Positions 63,094-64,000 of a stretch of DNA of 64,000 nt are shown here, one piece after another. The translations under genes were made by a program, and so were the position numbers. This stretch comes from Muribaculaceae bacterium (lineage in GTDB: Bacteria > Bacteroidota > Bacteroidia > Bacteroidales > Muribaculaceae). Under the pieces are notes generated by a model, which did no database searches, was not told the origin of the DNA, and saw only the letters and a program-made list of their open reading frames with translations. The stretch spans positions 62,001 to 126,000 of the forward strand of contig JAFVPD010000015.1 of the NCBI GenBank assembly GCA_017505535.1, in the 5' to 3' direction. Position 1 is the stretch's first letter. Each line of letters opens with the position of its first letter.

Positions 63094-63855
63094 TTATTTA
63101 GTATAAAAGCATCTGACTTTGCCAATTGGTAATCGACCTTCGAGTTTTATCGGAATGCGTTTTGAATCAGCCGATATCCAGGTGTCAATGTCATCAGAAG
63201 ATTTTTTGCCATTGTCAGATGTGAATCTGAAGCTGACATGGTAGGCATAGTATAACTTATTGTCAATATCAACCGAGGAATAACCATTGTATTTTATGGT
63301 GAGTTTTTCTTTTTTCTTCCCCGAGAAGATATTAATGGTCGAAGTAGCCCCTTTTTTCATTGAAGGGAAATCAAGGGTGCGTAAATAATAGAACACACTT
63401 AGCATATCGACTGTTGTACCCGATGCGGTTAATGAGCGGTTCTCTATTTTTATTGGCTCATCTTCGGCCTTTTGTTTGTGTCGCACGCAATTGGCTGTAA
63501 CAATATCGTTTTGACGCGAATATGTGACAATATCGTGAGTGAATTTGCCATCTTCGTGTGCAATTTTTTCGTATTTAAGAGGCTCTATTTGTGGCGTCAT
63601 TGTGCACAAAAGAGTGTCGCGTACACGATAAATGCGATCGGCCCATGGTTCGGAATGTGCAACAAGAGAGGCCTGATAACGACCATCTTTATTGCGAAGA
63701 GAGAGTGTCGCATGTCCTGCTTGGGTGTTGACAAGTCCCCATTTGTACATGATTTTGTATTTTATATCCTCGTCGGGAAGTGTGATGCTTTGAGCCATTA
63801 AACTCAAAGAATAAATCACAAACAATACTGATATTAAAACGCGATTCATAGTCAT
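63094..63855 (-). CDS. DUF3108 domain protein, exported
   Basis: 253 residues from the ATG at 63855; the ATG at 63849 is an equal alternative. A TTG 6 bp further upstream also opens the frame but is improbable. A signal peptide (VLISVLFVIYSLSLMAQ) precedes a DUF3108 beta-barrel-like domain (DIKYKIMYKWGLVNTQAGHATLSL, then WISADSKRIPIKLEGRLPIGKV). The family is thought to act in the envelope, but its role is unknown. Four 7-bp tandem repeats lie directly upstream of the start. Confidence 0.87.
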   Translation of the reverse strand: MTMNRVLISVLFVIYSLSLMAQSITLPDEDIKYKIMYKWGLVNTQAGHATLSLRNKDGRYQASLVAHSEPWADRIYRVRDTLLCTMTPQIEPLKYEKIAHEDGKFTHDIVTYSRQNDIVTANCVRHKQKAEDEPIKIENRSLTASGTTVDMLSVFYYLRTLDFPSMKKGATSTINIFSGKKKEKLTIKYNGYSSVDIDNKLYYAYHVSFRFTSDNGKKSSDDIDTWISADSKRIPIKLEGRLPIGKVRCFYTK

Positions 63856-63859
63856 AAGC

Positions 63860-63887
63860 AAATGTTAAATGTTAAATGTTAAATGTT
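63860..63887. repeat. Four perfect tandem 7-bp repeats (AAATGTT)
   Basis: AAATGTT is repeated four times without error, 5 bp upstream of the DUF3108 start codon. Such simple repeats change copy number by slippage and could alter leader length or promoter spacing. Confidence 0.9.
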
Positions 63888-63916
63888 AGTTTGACGAGGT
63901 GTAAACATTAAGGTTT

Positions 63917-64000
63917 AATCAATCGCAATTTTGATGCATAGTTTACGATGGTTGCCGATGCCAATGTTGGGTGCATGGGCTTCTTTAGGAAAGAATATGG
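63917..64000 (-). CDS. YhcH/YjgK/YiaL-family protein, C-terminal part only
   Basis: The last 27 codons before a TAA (IFFPKEAHAPNIGIG then RKLCIKIAID) match the end of the cupin-like YhcH/YjgK/YiaL (DUF386, EbgC-like) family, where FFPxxxHxP carries metal-site residues. The family is linked to sugar catabolism such as sialic acid or beta-galactosides. The rest lies beyond the window. Confidence 0.7.

Noticed and set aside
1..64000. CRISPR array or classical defence island
   Set aside because: No regularly spaced repeats and no cas, restriction-modification or other known defence genes were seen.

Overview
This 64 kb window comes from the chromosome of a gut-type Bacteroidales bacterium. Four things in the sequence point there. 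Promoters follow the Bacteroidetes form TTTG-N19/20-TAnnTTTG. Many exported proteins end in a type IX secretion (T9SS)-like C-terminal domain. The cobalamin locus carries a BtuG-type beta-propeller lipoprotein. The tmRNA tag reads GENNYALAA. Assignment below order level (a Muribaculaceae-like or Barnesiella-like lineage) is only inference. Both window edges cut genes: rfbB at position 1 and a YhcH/YjgK/YiaL-family gene at 64000.

Region 1 (1-8.5 kb, minus strand): rfbB and an acyl-CoA synthetase sit directly head to tail. Behind them lies the main accessory region, a decayed or cassette-like Rhs/YD-repeat polymorphic-toxin array. It has two near-identical secretion-signal 'head' fragments (2897-3175, 3675-4109) and two Rhs-core 'tail' fragments. 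One tail carries a Cys/His papain-like C-terminus and the other an HExxH M91/NleD-like metallopeptidase C-terminus. Between them are four exported or membrane companion genes that look like immunity proteins. No full-length Rhs gene is present.

Region 2 (8.7-16.1 kb): NfnAB-type transhydrogenase subunits (NfnB is GltD-like), a C1 bleomycin-hydrolase-like peptidase, a TPR protein, a MINPP-type phytase, rubrerythrin and an NhaC antiporter.

Region 3 (16.2-23.3 kb, plus strand): a cobalamin riboswitch with a good promoter precedes a BtuB-like TonB receptor, a BtuG-like lipoprotein, an uncharacterised surface protein and a second DUF5074-type propeller with a T9SS-like tail. The tmRNA gene ssrA follows, with its own promoter.

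Region 4 (23.3-31.4 kb, minus strand): a WG-repeat protein, a DUF4878 lipoprotein, and a YiiX-type permuted papain-like hydrolase. Next come a membrane-embedded AraC-family regulator and an SH3-like multi-TM membrane protein. The hydrolase and the membrane protein share a nearly identical 36-bp four-repeat operator at the same distance from matching -7 boxes, which suggests a two-target regulon of the AraC protein encoded between them. gpmI closes the region.

Region 5 (31.5-43.4 kb): two very large tandem choice-of-anchor-J/Fn3 T9SS proteins, a divergent secreted M6 metalloprotease and an unknown exported protein.

Region 6 (43.4-64 kb): recQ-recJ, MscS, a clostripain-family lipoprotein, and an SPFH/ribbon-helix-helix pair. 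These are followed by argD-proC-ssb with an envelope gene run (unknown exported protein, TlpA-like, DUF5020, acetyltransferase), then an ECF sigma/anti-sigma cluster with a candidate self-recognised promoter. The last block holds FKBP, LemA, glyS, a CpdB/UshA-type nucleotidase and a DUF3108 protein whose start is preceded by four perfect 7-bp tandem repeats.

I saw no CRISPR array, no insertion sequence or transposase, no rRNA and no tRNA other than tmRNA.
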